From Bacillota bacterium (lineage in GTDB: Bacteria > Bacillota > Clostridia > Lachnospirales > Anaerotignaceae): a DNA stretch of 64,000 nucleotides. The position numbers and the translations under genes were made by a program. The notes below the pieces were generated by a model. The model searched no databases. It was not told the origin of the DNA and was given only the letters and a program-made list of their open reading frames with translations. The stretch spans positions 186,001-250,000 of the forward strand of contig JAHZDZ010000002.1 of NCBI GenBank assembly GCA_019422105.1, read 5' to 3'. Numbering within the stretch: the stretch's first letter is position 1; each line of letters starts with the position of its first letter. Positions 25,598-34,298 of this stretch are shown piece after piece.

Positions 25598-26836
25598 TTA
25601 TTTTAGAAACGCCACGGGGTGTATCGTGTGTTCCGCTTTTGGGTCAAGGCTTGAGAGTGCGGGTTTTGTCAGCATAACGGCCCTTTGAACGCTGAAATGG
25701 CCAAACCTCTGCCGAATGCTGTCAATAGCGGCCTCTGCCATTTCCTGTTTTTCCATTTTATGAAAGGCGGGAAGACAGGAGAGCTGACGGCCTCCAAGGC
25801 CCGTAAGGCCGCAGGCTCTTACGCCTATACTGCGCAGAGGATAAAAGGGCTTGTTGCTTAAATAGAGGGAAAAAGCCCTCTGGAAAATTTCTTCGGCACT
25901 GTTTGTGGCAAAGGAAAGCTTTCCCTGACGCTCAAAGGCATATAAATTTTTATCCCTCAAGCTGATTTGTATGGTGGAACACAGGAAGCCATGGTCGCGC
26001 ATGCGTTCCGCTACACTTTCAGACAATACGTACAGGGTAATTCTCACATCCTCTTCCCGGGATACGTCATAGGGCAGAGTAGTGCTGTTGCCGATACTTT
26101 TGATACAGGGCGTTGTGTCCAGCCTGGATACAGGGGATATGTCCAGGCCGTTGGCGAACTGCCAAAGCATAATACCGTTTACACCCAATTCCTGTTTTAA
26201 AAGCTTTGTATCAGACCTGGCCAAATCTCCTATGGTGTGGATATAGTATTTTTTCAGTTTTTTGGATGTGGCCTGTCCCACATACAATAAATCTGTCGCC
26301 GGCAGGGGCCATACCTTTTCCCTGTAATCCCCTTTGGATATGACAGAGGTAGCGTCTGGCTTTTTCATATCAGAGCCCAGCTTTGCAAATATTTTATTGT
26401 AGGATACGCCGATAGAGGCGGTAACGCCCAATTCCTTTTTGATGCGTTTTCGTATTTTATCAGCGGTTTCCGCGCCGCCGCCAAAAAGACGCAGGCTTGC
26501 GGTTAAATCCAGCCAGCACTCGTCAAGGCCGAAGGGCTCAATTTGATCTGTATAGTCGCTGTAGATTTCTTTGGCAGCCCTGGAATATTTCAGATAAAGG
26601 TCATACCGGGGAGGCACAATAACAATTTCGGGACATTTTTCTTTTGCCTGCCACAAAGCGTCCCCCGTTTTGATACCCATTGCTTTTGCGATATTGTTTT
26701 TTGCCAGTATGATTCCATGCCGTTTTTCCGCATCTCCCGCTACGGCCACAGGCCGATTGCGGATGGAAGGCTTGTAAAGGCATTCAACGCTGGCATAAAA
26801 ATTGTTCAAATCGGAATGTAAAATGACCCTCTCCAT
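25598..26836 (-). CDS. dinB: DNA polymerase IV (Y-family translesion polymerase)
   Basis: This 412-residue Y-family polymerase copies past damaged bases. The first catalytic aspartate is in HSDLNNFYASVE (about residue 7). The acidic pair is in PFGLDECWLDLT (about 100), with Cys where SxDEA is usual. GVSYNKIFAKLGSDMKKPD is the palm signature. The little-finger domain follows from about 235. The start at 26836 has AAAGGAT upstream. Two LexA-box-like sequences just upstream point to SOS control. Confidence 0.93.
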   Translation of the reverse strand: MERVILHSDLNNFYASVECLYKPSIRNRPVAVAGDAEKRHGIILAKNNIAKAMGIKTGDALWQAKEKCPEIVIVPPRYDLYLKYSRAAKEIYSDYTDQIEPFGLDECWLDLTASLRLFGGGAETADKIRKRIKKELGVTASIGVSYNKIFAKLGSDMKKPDATSVISKGDYREKVWPLPATDLLYVGQATSKKLKKYYIHTIGDLARSDTKLLKQELGVNGIMLWQFANGLDISPVSRLDTTPCIKSIGNSTTLPYDVSREEDVRITLYVLSESVAERMRDHGFLCSTIQISLRDKNLYAFERQGKLSFATNSAEEIFQRAFSLYLSNKPFYPLRSIGVRACGLTGLGGRQLSCLPAFHKMEKQEMAEAAIDSIRQRFGHFSVQRAVMLTKPALSSLDPKAEHTIHPVAFLK

Positions 26837-26865
26837 TGCAATCATCCTTTAAAAAAATATATATA

Positions 26866-26908
26866 GAATATATGTTCTGTATTGATATGATATTACAAAT
26901 ATATGTTC
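26866..26908 (-). promoter_or_regulatory. Pair of LexA-like SOS boxes upstream of dinB
   Basis: GAATATATGTTC (26866-26877) and AAATATATGTTC (26897-26908) are 31 bases apart. They resemble the Gram-positive LexA site GAACnnnnGTTC, each with imperfect left halves. They lie 30-72 bases upstream of the dinB start. Confidence 0.6.
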
Positions 26909-27253
26909 CTATCAAGCGGTAATATATTCCATATGATTGAAAAAAGTGGAGTAAAGCAGCAAGATGGGAATGAGGAAGAGAGGATTTGAGGAAATCAAAA
27001 ATGAGGGGGAGCTTGCAGATTGACCGCTGTACTGCCTCCTTTTTGATAGTTAAGAAGAATAAAGAAATACGATTTAATATTTTTGCGTTTTCTGTATGGC
27101 TGAATGCTTTATTGTATGAGGATTACCTTAATGCACAAAAAATACAATCCATTATTGGCTAGTATATATATTGTAAAGACAAGGCTTTATGTGGTATATT
27201 TTCTATAGCGTATAAATTCCTCTAAAATGAACTACGTGAAAAGAGGATGCATC
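26909..27253. other. Intergenic region upstream of the PLP lyase operon
   Basis: AT-rich, with no gene seen. TTGTAA (about 27171) and TATATT (about 27195), roughly 18 bases apart, may be the promoter of the XRE-cupin gene. Confidence 0.4.
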
Positions 27254-27808
27254 ATGGCAGACATAGCAAAAATAATAGGAAAAAATTTAAAAAAACTCAG
27301 GACAGAAATGAAAATTTCGTTGGATATGGTTTCTGATTTGACAGGTATCAGCAAAAGCATGCTTTCAGGGATTGAAAAAGGAAATAAGAGTCCAACGGTT
27401 TCCCTGCTGTGGAAGCTGTGCGAAGGGCTTAATATAACACTTGAGGAGCTATTGCATGAGCCTGCAAGAGACATTGCCTATTACCCCGCCTGTGCGATGG
27501 AGAGCTACAGCCTGGAAAAGGGTGTTGACTATTGTGTTTTATTTCATTTTACGCCGGAGGATCATCTGGAATTTTACAGACAGACACTGGCGCCCCATAC
27601 CGCAAGGCCGGTATCCTGTCACAGCGCTGCGTCGGAGGAATACGTAATTGTGACAAAGGGGGAATACACAATGAAGATTTCTGACAAAATATACCGTATG
27701 AAGGAGGGCGACAGCATACAGTTTGCCGGTAATTATGAGCATTCCTATTGGAATGAAAGCGGCAGCGAGGCTGATGCAATCATCATTATTTCCCATAATA
27801 ACAGGTAA
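27254..27808 (+). CDS. XRE-cupin transcriptional regulator (PLP lyase/BrnQ operon)
   Basis: This 184-residue regulator has an XRE helix-turn-helix at about 5-60 (ISLDMVSDLTGISKSMLSGIEKG) and a cupin at about 105-180 (EEYVIVTKGEYTMKISDK, KEGDSIQFAGNYEHSY). The ATG at 27254 has AAAGAGGATGC upstream and is preferred over the in-frame ATG at 27227. It leads an operon with a PLP lyase, a branched-chain amino acid carrier and a racemase, so an amino acid or keto acid is the probable effector. Confidence 0.9.
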   Translation: MADIAKIIGKNLKKLRTEMKISLDMVSDLTGISKSMLSGIEKGNKSPTVSLLWKLCEGLNITLEELLHEPARDIAYYPACAMESYSLEKGVDYCVLFHFTPEDHLEFYRQTLAPHTARPVSCHSAASEEYVIVTKGEYTMKISDKIYRMKEGDSIQFAGNYEHSYWNESGSEADAIIIISHNNR

Positions 27809-27869
27809 GTGCACTGCCTGGAGGGAAAGGGATGTCAATATAGAGAAACAGGAATGGAGGAGAGAGTTT

Positions 27870-29123
27870 ATGGAGGACAAGGGATACTATACCACCAACG
27901 AAGAAATGCTCGAAAAAATGCTCCAAAGAAGGGAAGAGGATTTGATAAGGGAGCAAGCGGAGCAATGCTATGAAAAGCCGGAGGATATTCTGTGCCACAC
28001 AGGAGATGTATATTCCAGACATTACGGTGCAATTGCGCCGCCTATCTACCAGACGACTCTTTTTGTCCAGCCCACACCCAATAACCATGTAAAACCGCAC
28101 CATTATCTTTATACGCGTATCACCAACCCTACCATAGAATTGGCGGAACAGAAGCTGGCTGCCCTTGAGGAAGGGGAGGACGCCCTGATGTTCTGCTCCG
28201 GCTCTGCGGCTTTAGCGGCCTGTATTCTTTATTGTATCAGGGAGGGCAGCCATATTATATTTGTGGAAACCGTTTACGGTCCCATGCGCTCCTTTATCAC
28301 AGACTACCTGCCGGAGCGCTGCGGTATCACCTATACGATGGTGGACGGAACGAGGGTGGAGGATTTTGAGAGGGCCATACGGCCTGAGACAGCCCTTATT
28401 TATCTGGAGAGCCCTTCAACAGCAATCTTTCGTATGCAGGATTTGGAGCCAATTGCAAGAATGGCAAAAAAAAGGGGCATCTATACTATGATAGATAATT
28501 CCTATGCCACACCAATCTGTCAGAAGCCTTTGCGCTGGGGCATTGATATTGTCTGTCATTCCGCCTCTAAATATATCTGCGGCCATTCCGATACGGTAGG
28601 AGGCGCGGTTGTGGCAGACAGAGAAATCATAAAGGAAATGCGCATCAGGGATCAGTGGATACTGGGAAGTACGATTGACCCTCATCAGGCTTGGCTTACG
28701 ATTCGTGGTATGCGTACGCTTAATCTTCGTATGAAGCAGTGCGGGGATACGGCAATAAAGGTGGCCCGCTATCTGCAAAAGCATCCAAAGGTAAAACAGG
28801 TTTTTTACCCAGGTCTTGAGGATGATCCGCAATACGGCCTGTTTCAAAAGTACATGACGGCATACTCCGGCATGATGAGCTTTATTTTAAAGGGAACTTT
28901 GGAGGAACAGCTTCAATTCATCTATGCATTGAAGGTGATTCAGTGCGGCACAAGCTGGGGCGGTCCGGAAAGCCTGATTTCCTCTGAAACTCTTGGCTCA
29001 ACGGAGGAGGATTCCAGAGCGTTTGGCCTTCCGGCAGGTGTTATCAGGCTCAGCATTGGACTTGAAAATGCGGATACGCTCACAGAGGACATTGAAAATG
29101 CCCTTCAGTGTATAACGCTGTAA
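27870..29123 (+). CDS. Cys/Met-metabolism PLP enzyme (cystathionine lyase/synthase family)
   Basis: This 417-residue fold-type I PLP enzyme is of the MetB/MetC/methionine gamma-lyase family. The pyridoxal lysine is in HSASKYICGHSDT (about 236). HYLYTRITNPTIELAEQKLAALE and MFCSGSAALAA are the cofactor-binding blocks, and GGPESLISSE is the conserved C-terminal loop. An N-terminal extension of about 45 charged residues precedes the usual start of the family. ATG 27870 has GGAGGAGAGAG upstream. Whether it is a beta-lyase, gamma-lyase or synthase cannot be decided. The amino-acid carrier and racemase downstream suggest a catabolic lyase. Confidence 0.88.
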   Translation: MEDKGYYTTNEEMLEKMLQRREEDLIREQAEQCYEKPEDILCHTGDVYSRHYGAIAPPIYQTTLFVQPTPNNHVKPHHYLYTRITNPTIELAEQKLAALEEGEDALMFCSGSAALAACILYCIREGSHIIFVETVYGPMRSFITDYLPERCGITYTMVDGTRVEDFERAIRPETALIYLESPSTAIFRMQDLEPIARMAKKRGIYTMIDNSYATPICQKPLRWGIDIVCHSASKYICGHSDTVGGAVVADREIIKEMRIRDQWILGSTIDPHQAWLTIRGMRTLNLRMKQCGDTAIKVARYLQKHPKVKQVFYPGLEDDPQYGLFQKYMTAYSGMMSFILKGTLEEQLQFIYALKVIQCGTSWGGPESLISSETLGSTEEDSRAFGLPAGVIRLSIGLENADTLTEDIENALQCITL

Positions 29124-29170
29124 AATGTATCGGTTCTTTAAAAAAGGGGTTTAGGAAGGGAGGAGTAACA

Positions 29171-30526
29171 ATGAAGAATAAAAAGGTAACGAATGCTATT
29201 ATTATAGGTTTTGCCATGTTTGCCGTGTTTTTTGGGGCTGGTAATCTGGTGTTTCCACCCTTAATCGGTGTTGTTTCGGGAGAGGCGTGGAAGCCTGCTG
29301 TTATCGGGCTGGCTCTTTCAGGCATACTGCTTCCCATAGCCACCATTATTTCCGTAGATAATATGGGAGGAGAATTCAAGAATCTGTGTGCCCCTGTTTC
29401 AAGGTGGTTTACAGGCGCTTATATGGTTTTCTTTGTCATATTTATATTAACCTGCGGTATTCCCCGCCAGGGCGGCGTTGGTATAGAAACAGGCATTTTC
29501 GGTATTATTCCGTCACTTCAGGGAAACCATACGGCTCTTACCATAGGACTTGTGTGTTATTTTCTTCTTGTCATATATCTTACCAACAACCCGTCCTCTA
29601 TTGTGGATATTGTCGGTAAAATGCTGACACCGTTTTTGTTGATTATTCTTGTGCTGATTGTGATTATGGCATTTGTATCTCCGATTGGATCTCCAATAGA
29701 TACTGGCGAGACGGGCGCGTTTTCCTATGCTTTTCTTCAGGGCTATCAGACGGGCGATGTTGCCGTAGGTATTGTTATTGCCGGTACCTTTATCAAATCC
29801 ATCAAAGATAGAGGATATACCAACAAAAGTGATCGTACGAGGATGACTCTTTCTGCTGCACTGGTTGCGCTTATCGGGTTAGTAGTGGTGTATGGCGGTT
29901 TACTCTATCTTGGAGCGACCGGTTCCGGCATTTTCAGCTCTGATATGGATCAGACAGCGCTGCTGACAGCCCTTGTCAATCAGCTGACAGGGCGTATTGG
30001 AAATATTGCGCTTGGCGTTGGCGTATTCCTTGCATGTCTTACAACAACAACAGGTGTTGTTTCGACAATTGCCGACTTGACGGTTCAGCTGACCCACGGA
30101 AAAATAAAATATCATCCCTGTATTATTGTGTACTGCTGCTTTGGCTTTTTACTGGGCACCATAGGCGTTGCGAATATTATCACTTATACCTATCCTGTCT
30201 TTGTGCTTATTTATCCGGTAGCCATTGTTATGACTCTTCTGGGCTGCTTCCATAAATTTGTGCCAAACCATGGCGCGTGGAAGGGATCGGTGCTCATGGC
30301 ATCCCTTATCGGTATCTATGAGGCAGTCGCTACCATGAACAGCAGTGCCATTACCAATATCCATATTGCGCCTCTTGAAAAGCTTTACAGTATGATACCC
30401 CTGTCCTCTTACGGCTTTGCCTGGATTGTTCCGGCAGTTATAGGATTCATAGTGGGAGCGGTTATTGTGAAGATGTCCGGCAAGGAAGCGTATCCAATGT
30501 TAAAGAGTGTAGAGCAACAGCAATAG
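29171..30526 (+). CDS. brnQ: Branched-chain amino acid:cation symporter (LIVCS family)
   Basis: This 451-residue protein has about twelve membrane helices. The family hallmark FAMFAVFFGAGNLVFPPLIG is near the start (about 13-32). TCGIPRQGGVGIETGIFG and TTTTGVVSTIADLTVQL are further family segments. It imports Leu, Ile or Val with sodium or proton. The start at 29171 follows GGGAGGAGTAAC. It is the third gene of the XRE-cupin/PLP lyase operon, 58 bases before the racemase. Confidence 0.93.
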   Translation: MKNKKVTNAIIIGFAMFAVFFGAGNLVFPPLIGVVSGEAWKPAVIGLALSGILLPIATIISVDNMGGEFKNLCAPVSRWFTGAYMVFFVIFILTCGIPRQGGVGIETGIFGIIPSLQGNHTALTIGLVCYFLLVIYLTNNPSSIVDIVGKMLTPFLLIILVLIVIMAFVSPIGSPIDTGETGAFSYAFLQGYQTGDVAVGIVIAGTFIKSIKDRGYTNKSDRTRMTLSAALVALIGLVVVYGGLLYLGATGSGIFSSDMDQTALLTALVNQLTGRIGNIALGVGVFLACLTTTTGVVSTIADLTVQLTHGKIKYHPCIIVYCCFGFLLGTIGVANIITYTYPVFVLIYPVAIVMTLLGCFHKFVPNHGAWKGSVLMASLIGIYEAVATMNSSAITNIHIAPLEKLYSMIPLSSYGFAWIVPAVIGFIVGAVIVKMSGKEAYPMLKSVEQQQ

Positions 30527-30583
30527 AGCAGAATGTTTCGTGGTTATAAAGTAGAACTTTTGCACGGAAAGGGGGATTGCAAT

Positions 30584-31279
30584 ATGAAAAAATTAGGTCT
30601 TTTGGGTGGTATGGGACCGGAATCCACAATATCCTACTATCATGATATTGTATACGGAGTACAAAAAAGAGTAGGATATGATATGTTTCCTGAGCTTACC
30701 ATAGAGAGCATTGATCTGTATAAATGGGTAAAGCTTTGTGAGGAGAAGAAGTATGACCTTTTGACGCAGTATACCTTGGAGGCAGTCAATAAGGTAGCGT
30801 ACTGCGGTGCGGATTTTGCTGTTTTGTCTGCCAATACAGCACATATTATTTTTGATGAGCTCAGCGAGAAAAGTCCAATTCCGCTTATCAGCATTGTGGA
30901 GGCCACCTGTGCAGAGGCAAAAAAGCAGGGCTTTACAAAAATCGGACTGATGGGCACGGGCTTTACCATGGAAAATGATTTTTTTAAAAAGCCTTTTGTT
31001 AAAAGCGGCATTGATGTGTTTATTCCGGATAAGAACGATATTGAATATATCCATGGCAAGATATACAGTGAGTTGGTATATGAAATAGTCAAGCCGGAGA
31101 CACAAAAAGAGTTCATAAGGATAGCAGAAAAAATGAAAAAGGATTACGGCATCCAGGCTCTGGTATTGGGATGCACTGAGCTTCCCATGGTATTTCAGGA
31201 AGCGGCGGTTTCTGTACCCTATCTGGATACAGTGCAAATCCATGTGAATACAATTATAGAGGAGATTTTAAAGGATTGA
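30584..31279 (+). CDS. Aspartate/glutamate racemase family protein
   Basis: This 231-residue protein starts with the diagnostic LGLLGGMGPEST. These enzymes use two cysteines as acid and base. The second is present (LGCTELPMV, about 192). At the first position the usual ACNTAH reads SANTAH, so the first catalytic cysteine is replaced by alanine. Members lacking one cysteine, such as YgeA (with Thr), are known to be stereoselective. It is the last gene of the BrnQ operon, with ribosome site AAAGGGGGATTGC and a downstream terminator. It may act on an imported amino acid. Confidence 0.87.
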   Translation: MKKLGLLGGMGPESTISYYHDIVYGVQKRVGYDMFPELTIESIDLYKWVKLCEEKKYDLLTQYTLEAVNKVAYCGADFAVLSANTAHIIFDELSEKSPIPLISIVEATCAEAKKQGFTKIGLMGTGFTMENDFFKKPFVKSGIDVFIPDKNDIEYIHGKIYSELVYEIVKPETQKEFIRIAEKMKKDYGIQALVLGCTELPMVFQEAAVSVPYLDTVQIHVNTIIEEILKD

Positions 31280-31326
31280 GAAAGGAATGTAATAGCTCCA
31301 GCTCGGGGCTATGGAGAAGAAGATTT

Positions 31327-31358
31327 GAAAAACAGCGCGAAAGCGCTGTTTTTTTGTG
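31327..31358 (+). terminator. Rho-independent terminator of the BrnQ/racemase operon
   Basis: Arms AAAAACAGCGC and GCGCTGTTTTT enclose a GAAA tetraloop, with seven T at the 3' side. Confidence 0.9.
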
Positions 31359-31528
31359 TAATGACAAAAAAGCGAATGAAGGCTATTTCTCTGTCATTAA
31401 TAATGTTTCTTTTCCCAGGTGATGTAAAAATTGACGGAAAAGGCGGAATAAAGTATGATATACTTACATTGCTTATTAAATATGAAAAACAGATTTATAG
31501 ATAATTTTCTGCCGAAGGGGTGTTATTT

Positions 31529-32176
31529 ATGTCGAAGGAAGAACTGGCGCTGCTGATTGTGGAGCGGTTTAAAGAGGAGTATCCCGATGTTGGCTGTACA
31601 CTGGATTATGACCAGGCGTGGAAGCTTTTGGTAAGCGTCCGTCTGGCGGCTCAGTGTACGGATGCCAGAGTCAATGTTGTGGTACAGGATTTATATGCAA
31701 AATATCCTGATGTGGAAGCTTTAGCGGCGGCAGACGTGGAGGATATAGAAAAAATTGTGAAGCCCTGTGGGCTGGGACACAGCAAGGCCAGAGATATCAG
31801 CGCCTGTATGAAGGTACTGCGGGATCAGTACGGCGGAAGTATACCGGAGGACTTTGATTCTTTGCTGAAACTGCCGGGAGTGGGACGGAAAAGCGCAAAC
31901 CTTATTATGGGGGATGTATTTGGAAAGCCCGCTATTGTGACGGATACCCATTGCATCCGACTGGTAAACCGCATGGGGCTGGTGGATGGCATTAAGGAGC
32001 CTAAAAAGGTGGAGATGGCGCTGTGGAAGCTGATACCGCCGGAGGAGGGCAGCGATTTCTGCCACAGGCTGGTGTTTCATGGCAGGGATGTCTGTACAGC
32101 AAGGACAAAGCCGCACTGTGATAAGTGCTGTATCGCGGATGTGTGCGGTAAGGTTGGAGTGAATGAAGTGATGTAA
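31529..32176 (+). CDS. nth: Endonuclease III (base-excision repair glycosylase/AP lyase)
   Basis: This 215-residue HhH-GPD DNA glycosylase removes oxidised pyrimidines. LPGVGRKSANLIMGDVFG contains the catalytic lysine, and IVTDTHCIRLVNRMG the catalytic aspartate. The C-terminal Fe-S cluster loop is C-x7-C-x2-C-x5-C (CTARTKPHCDKCCIADVC), one residue longer in the first gap than the usual x6. ATG 31529 has GAAGGGG eight bases upstream and is preferred over GTG 31520. Single gene with its own terminator. Confidence 0.95.
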   Translation: MSKEELALLIVERFKEEYPDVGCTLDYDQAWKLLVSVRLAAQCTDARVNVVVQDLYAKYPDVEALAAADVEDIEKIVKPCGLGHSKARDISACMKVLRDQYGGSIPEDFDSLLKLPGVGRKSANLIMGDVFGKPAIVTDTHCIRLVNRMGLVDGIKEPKKVEMALWKLIPPEEGSDFCHRLVFHGRDVCTARTKPHCDKCCIADVCGKVGVNEVM

Positions 32177-32206
32177 AGAAAATTTAATAAAATTGTTATG
32201 TGAGAG

Positions 32207-32238
32207 GAAAGATGTAGGAATTCTTACATCTTTTTTTG
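32207..32238 (+). terminator. Rho-independent terminator of nth
   Basis: AAGATGTA and TACATCTT arms flank a GAATTC-containing loop and end in T7. Confidence 0.75.
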
Positions 32239-32470
32239 CTTGTAAAAAATGAGATAAAAAAGATGAATGAATCAGAATTCCAAATGAACTTTTAAAAGTG
32301 CTGTAAAAAGGTGTTATATTATGCCTAATTTATCCAACATATTCACAAAATACAATACCGCCAGAAATTTGTCTTGAATTAAGAATAAAAAACATTTAAA
32401 CTGAAAGCAATACAAAAAATTACAACTTAATGTTGACTGTTATAGACAAATATAGTTTGGCTGAATATTT
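32239..32470. other. AT-rich intergenic stretch with nothing recognised
   Basis: Both strands lack a supported frame. It leads into the promoter of the small HTH gene pair. Confidence 0.4.
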
Positions 32471-32473
32471 GCA

Positions 32474-32502
32474 TTGCGTTTATTGTTGATATGAAGTATA
32501 AT
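32474..32502 (+). promoter_or_regulatory. Promoter of the small HTH gene pair
   Basis: TTGCGT (32474-32479) and TATAAT (32497-32502) are exactly 17 bases apart. Confidence 0.6.
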
Positions 32503-32558
32503 AAAAAAAGAGGATTTTATGAATGATATTTATAATGTGTCGAGAGGTGGGAGTGCTG

Positions 32559-32792
32559 ATGATGAATGAATCTTGGAATGAAAAGGCGTTTGGTAGAAGG
32601 CTAAAGGGGATTATTAAAAAAAAGAGGTTTACACAGGAAAAATTTGCTGAAGAGCTGGGAATCAGCGTAAGTACCTTAAAAAATTATTTCAGTGGCAAAA
32701 GCAGTCCTTCTTTAGAGTGTCTGAGAAAGATGAAGAAACTATTGAATTTAAAGAGTATTGACGATTTGTTTACAGAAAGGGGGGATGATTGA
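32559..32792 (+). CDS. Small XRE-type DNA-binding protein
   Basis: This protein of about 77 residues is almost entirely a Cro/CI helix-turn-helix (about 8-68): FGRRLKGIIKKKRFTQEKFA, ELGISVSTLKNYFSGKSSPS. The end is short and acidic. ATG 32559 follows GGTGGGAGTGCTG; an earlier ATG at 32523 is possible. The following gene starts on its last base. The pair has the look of a small regulatory or mobile-element module, but no partner such as an integrase is nearby. Confidence 0.8.
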   Translation: MMNESWNEKAFGRRLKGIIKKKRFTQEKFAEELGISVSTLKNYFSGKSSPSLECLRKMKKLLNLKSIDDLFTERGDD

Positions 32793-33286
32793 TGGGCAAT
32801 AAAATCAGCGACACACAAAAAATTAAAGCATTTTTATTTGAACTTTTACAGGATGGAAATACTCACTCAACAAAGGAGATTAAGGATAAAATACTTGAAG
32901 CGGGAATTGTGGAGGAGTCTAAAAAAAATAATATATACGCGTCGTTATATCACATTCAGAAATCTGCGGCGGGCAAAGCAATTGGCAGATTGCAGGATGG
33001 TTCTTATTATTTAATATCGCTGAATGAACCCGATGAAAACATGAAAATCGACATTCATGCAGAAAGCGGGGAGGAACGGCCGGTTGATGATACTATAACG
33101 GAAGATAAAAATAAAATTTATATGACTTATGATAGTATCATTCGGAGATTGAGAGCGTTGTCAGATGAAATAGAGGAGCAGTTAAAGGGGCCCAGCTATG
33201 ATATGAGTGAACAGGAATTTGTTCAGTATAAAAGAATTTATAAGCTGAACAAAGATATTCATAAAATATTGAATAATACGAAATAA
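32792..33286 (+). CDS. Hypothetical winged-helix/coiled-coil protein
   Basis: This 164-residue protein has an N-terminal 70 residues that read as a winged helix (KIKAFLFELLQDGNTHSTKE, IKDKILEAGIVEESKKNNIY, then a beta hairpin QDGSYYLISL). A linker follows, then a helical C-terminus (IRRLRALSDEIEEQL, KLNKDIHKIL). Start overlaps the upstream stop by one base, with AAAGGGGGG upstream, so it is co-translated with the XRE protein. No named family recognised; DNA binding is inferred. Confidence 0.7.
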   Translation: MGNKISDTQKIKAFLFELLQDGNTHSTKEIKDKILEAGIVEESKKNNIYASLYHIQKSAAGKAIGRLQDGSYYLISLNEPDENMKIDIHAESGEERPVDDTITEDKNKIYMTYDSIIRRLRALSDEIEEQLKGPSYDMSEQEFVQYKRIYKLNKDIHKILNNTK

Positions 33287-33387
33287 AACGATGAATGCTA
33301 TTTATTAGCAATATGAAAAACGTAGCATGAAACGCTTACAGATATATAAGTAGAACAGCATTCTGTATGGGGGCTTGGAACAAGGAA

Positions 33388-33437
33388 AAAGGAAGGATGG
33401 AAAATCGTGAAAATCGCGATATTTCCTCCTTCCTTTA
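33388..33437. terminator. Long hairpin between convergent genes
   Basis: Arms of about 20 bases (AAAGGAAGGATGGAAAATCG against CGATATTTCCTCCTTCCTTT) pair with few mismatches. The T tract is weak, but the position between convergent transcripts suits a terminator. Confidence 0.6.
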
Positions 33438-33542
33438 CTGTTTGGCTGCTCAAATTTAACTCTGCTTTTGCTTTGTTGGCAGAAGGGTTCTTTCAGGGCA
33501 GTTCGCTTGTTAGGTATGTTTGATTCCTGAGGTACTCACATG

Positions 33543-34298
33543 TTACAGGCTGGTTTCTTTAATCAGCCGGTTAAGAGCCCATAAAAAGCTGACAGCACAC
33601 ATGAATAGCAGAAGAAATGCGGTGAATATCACTGTTATTTTTGGCGCGCTGCCCTGCAAAAGAAGGGCGCGGAGTGTGTTGATAACATGCGTAAAGGGAT
33701 TAAGTCTGACGGCCAGACTCAAGGCGCCGCTTAGATTTTCGGAAGGAAAAAGGGCGGAGCTGAGGAAAAATACTGGCAGTACAATGGCATTCATGACAGT
33801 TTCGTATAAAACCTCATTGGGCAGTGTAAGGCTGATTCCATAGCACAGCCCGGACATGAAAAATGCGGCAAGGAATATCAGAAGTGCCGTGAGAAAAAGG
33901 GTTTCCGGTGCCGCTGCTATTTTTACAGAGTAAAAGAGACTGATAAAACAAAGTATGCCAACTTCCAAAAAGGTGCAGAGCACAGCCTCCAAAAGCTGTC
34001 CGAGAACAATAGCACTGCGACTTACAGGCGCTATCAGAACGCGGTAAAAGCTTCCGTCGGCTTTCATCAGATAATTCATGATACCGCTGCTGCTGCAGGC
34101 GCCAAAGCTTACCAATATCATAAGTCCCGGCAGAATAAAGGCGGTATAGTTTTCCATCCCCCTATCCTGCATAGTACCATTTGCTACGGCACTGTATAAT
34201 ACAAGCCATAGTAAAGGCTGCAATATTGTTATGACAACTGTAAAAAGGTTATGAAAACGCCACTTCATATTCCTCCATAAAATTGGGAGTATATTCAT
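33543..34298 (-). CDS. ABC-2 type exporter permease
   Basis: This 251-residue protein has six membrane helices and belongs to the ABC-2 (daunorubicin-resistance DrrB-like) class. Family features are the N-terminal WRNMKWRFHNLFTVVITILQ, ENYTAFILPGLMILV and the C-terminal LNPFTHVINTLRALLL. It overlaps the ATPase stop by four bases, so the two form one exporter that pumps a lipid or drug-like compound outward. Cargo is unknown. Confidence 0.9.
   Translation of the reverse strand: MNILPILWRNMKWRFHNLFTVVITILQPLLWLVLYSAVANGTMQDRGMENYTAFILPGLMILVSFGACSSSGIMNYLMKADGSFYRVLIAPVSRSAIVLGQLLEAVLCTFLEVGILCFISLFYSVKIAAAPETLFLTALLIFLAAFFMSGLCYGISLTLPNEVLYETVMNAIVLPVFFLSSALFPSENLSGALSLAVRLNPFTHVINTLRALLLQGSAPKITVIFTAFLLLFMCAVSFLWALNRLIKETSL

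Noticed and set aside
31529..32176. Nth with a broken Fe-S loop
   Set aside because: The first cysteine gap is seven rather than six residues, but all four cysteines and both catalytic residues remain, so it is taken as functional.
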